NCBI RefSeq assembly: GCF_036826855.1
Contig: NZ_CP104578.1
Coordinates: 7,560,501-7,624,500, forward strand
Direction: 5' to 3'
From: Streptomyces sp. SJL17-4
GTDB lineage: Bacteria > Actinomycetota > Actinomycetes > Streptomycetales > Streptomycetaceae
DNA length: 64,000 bases
Part shown: positions 63,447-64,000 of the stretch, piece by piece
Layout: the number at the start of each line of letters is the position of its first letter
Position numbering within the stretch: the first letter of the stretch is position 1
Made by a program: the position numbers and the translations under genes
The notes under the pieces: model-generated
The model's input: only the letters and a program-made list of their open reading frames with translations
What the model was told of the DNA's origin: nothing
The model's database searches: none

Positions 63447-63811
63447 CCACAGGGCGGAACACGACAATTCAGCCGGCGGTCAGGGGCGGCGGTCAGGGGC
63501 GGGGGCCAACGGGCTCGCCCGGGCCTCCGCCACATCCACAGGACCGGCCTGGTCCACCGTGCTCCGAAGCCGTCCACTGCGCCGTGTCGGCCATCGTCAC
63601 CGTGGCCCCTCGGGACCGACGCTTCGGCGCGGTGTCGTGGCCCACCCACCGGACCTCGGTATCTGTCACGGCCACAGCGCCTTCGGCATCCCGTCCCGCG
63701 GGGAGGGACCGTCTGCGGATCCTCACCCAGCGCGGCGTGCCCCTGTCGGAGCCGAGCGGATCCGCTCCGGCCGGGCGAGTCGGGTGGCCGGGTGGGCGTT
63801 GTGGGCGTTGC
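63447..63811. other. gene-free stretch between lutC and the PAS gene
   Basis: 365 bases with no supported gene. GGCGGTCAGGGGC occurs twice near 63475-63505. The second half probably holds the promoter of the PAS-domain gene; no hexamers stand out. Confidence 0.4.
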
Positions 63812-64000
63812 ATGGAAGCCAGCGCAGTCCACCGTCTCGTCGAATGGGCGTTCACAGTGGTTGGTGAGGATCACCCGGACACCGGGTCCGCGATGGAGGG
63901 GCTGGAGGACGCCGTACTGGACGCGCTGTTCTCCCAGTCGCCCGTGGGCCTGCACGTCTACGACCGGGAGCTGCGGCTGATGCGGGTGAACACAGCCGCC
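63812..64000 (+). CDS. PAS-domain protein, cut by the window end
   Basis: The frame from ATG 63812 stays open to the window end (63 residues). DALFSQSPVGLHVYDRELRLMRVNTAA is the start of a PAS sensor domain, of the form common in Streptomyces PAS-SpoIIE phosphatases and signal proteins. The effector domain lies outside. A later GTG or ATG could be the true start. Confidence 0.6.
   Translation, partial: MEASAVHRLVEWAFTVVGEDHPDTGSAMEGLEDAVLDALFSQSPVGLHVYDRELRLMRVNTAA

Overview
The window looks like a high-GC actinomycete chromosome, most likely Streptomyces. Codons are strongly GC-biased, GTG and TTG starts are common, and genes often overlap by ATGA or GTGA. A conserved-looking left flank and a primary-metabolism right flank enclose a large nonribosomal peptide (NRPS) gene cluster, about 5.6-53.8 kb. 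No gene was identified by database search; all calls rest on motifs read in the translated sequence.

Left flank (1-4.8 kb): a methyltransferase cut by the window edge, a GT4 glycosyltransferase, a DUF3068/PorA-like membrane protein, a tiny membrane protein and a PucR-type regulator. An 800-base stretch without a gene follows. The cluster starts with a LAL-type LuxR regulator that carries a TTA codon at position 14, implying bldA control.

Cluster, supply genes (8-17 kb): a glutamine synthetase-like ligase, a free amino acid 2OG-Fe dioxygenase, and an operon of isochorismatase-like hydrolase, HypE, HypF, SHMT-like PLP enzyme and PuuD-like gamma-glutamyl hydrolase. HypF and HypE make enzyme-bound thiocyanate for [NiFe] hydrogenase. 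No hydrogenase, HypC or HypD is present here, so a cyano or carbamoyl group may go into the product. A second supply set at 47.6-50.2 kb (ComA, an ornithine cyclodeaminase/SbnB-like enzyme, ComB) should build a C3 sulfonate such as sulfolactate or cysteate.

Cluster, assembly line: a FAAL-ACP-C-A-T protein starts a lipopeptide. Other parts are a C-A(Ser-like)-T protein, a C-T protein whose adenylation core is deleted, a C-A*-T protein whose adenylation domain is ruined, a free-standing C protein with an altered HHxxxDG motif, a stand-alone A domain with an Asp-like pocket, a Val-like A-T protein and an MbtH protein. No module has a TE domain. Tailoring and release genes are two SyrP-like oxygenases, a P450, a normal type II thioesterase, a second one with Cys as nucleophile, and a hotdog thioesterase. 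An MFS exporter and a membrane M28 peptidase sit together. A 22-bp inverted repeat (arms CAGTCGGGA and TCCCGACTG, 4-base spacer) recurs about 80 bases upstream of most cluster operons and probably defines the regulon.

Right flank (53.9-64 kb): L-rhamnose catabolism (LacI regulator, mutarotase, isomerase, aldolase-dehydrogenase fusion, kinase) with readable promoters and operators, then lutABC for lactate oxidation, then the start of a PAS-domain protein cut by the window end.
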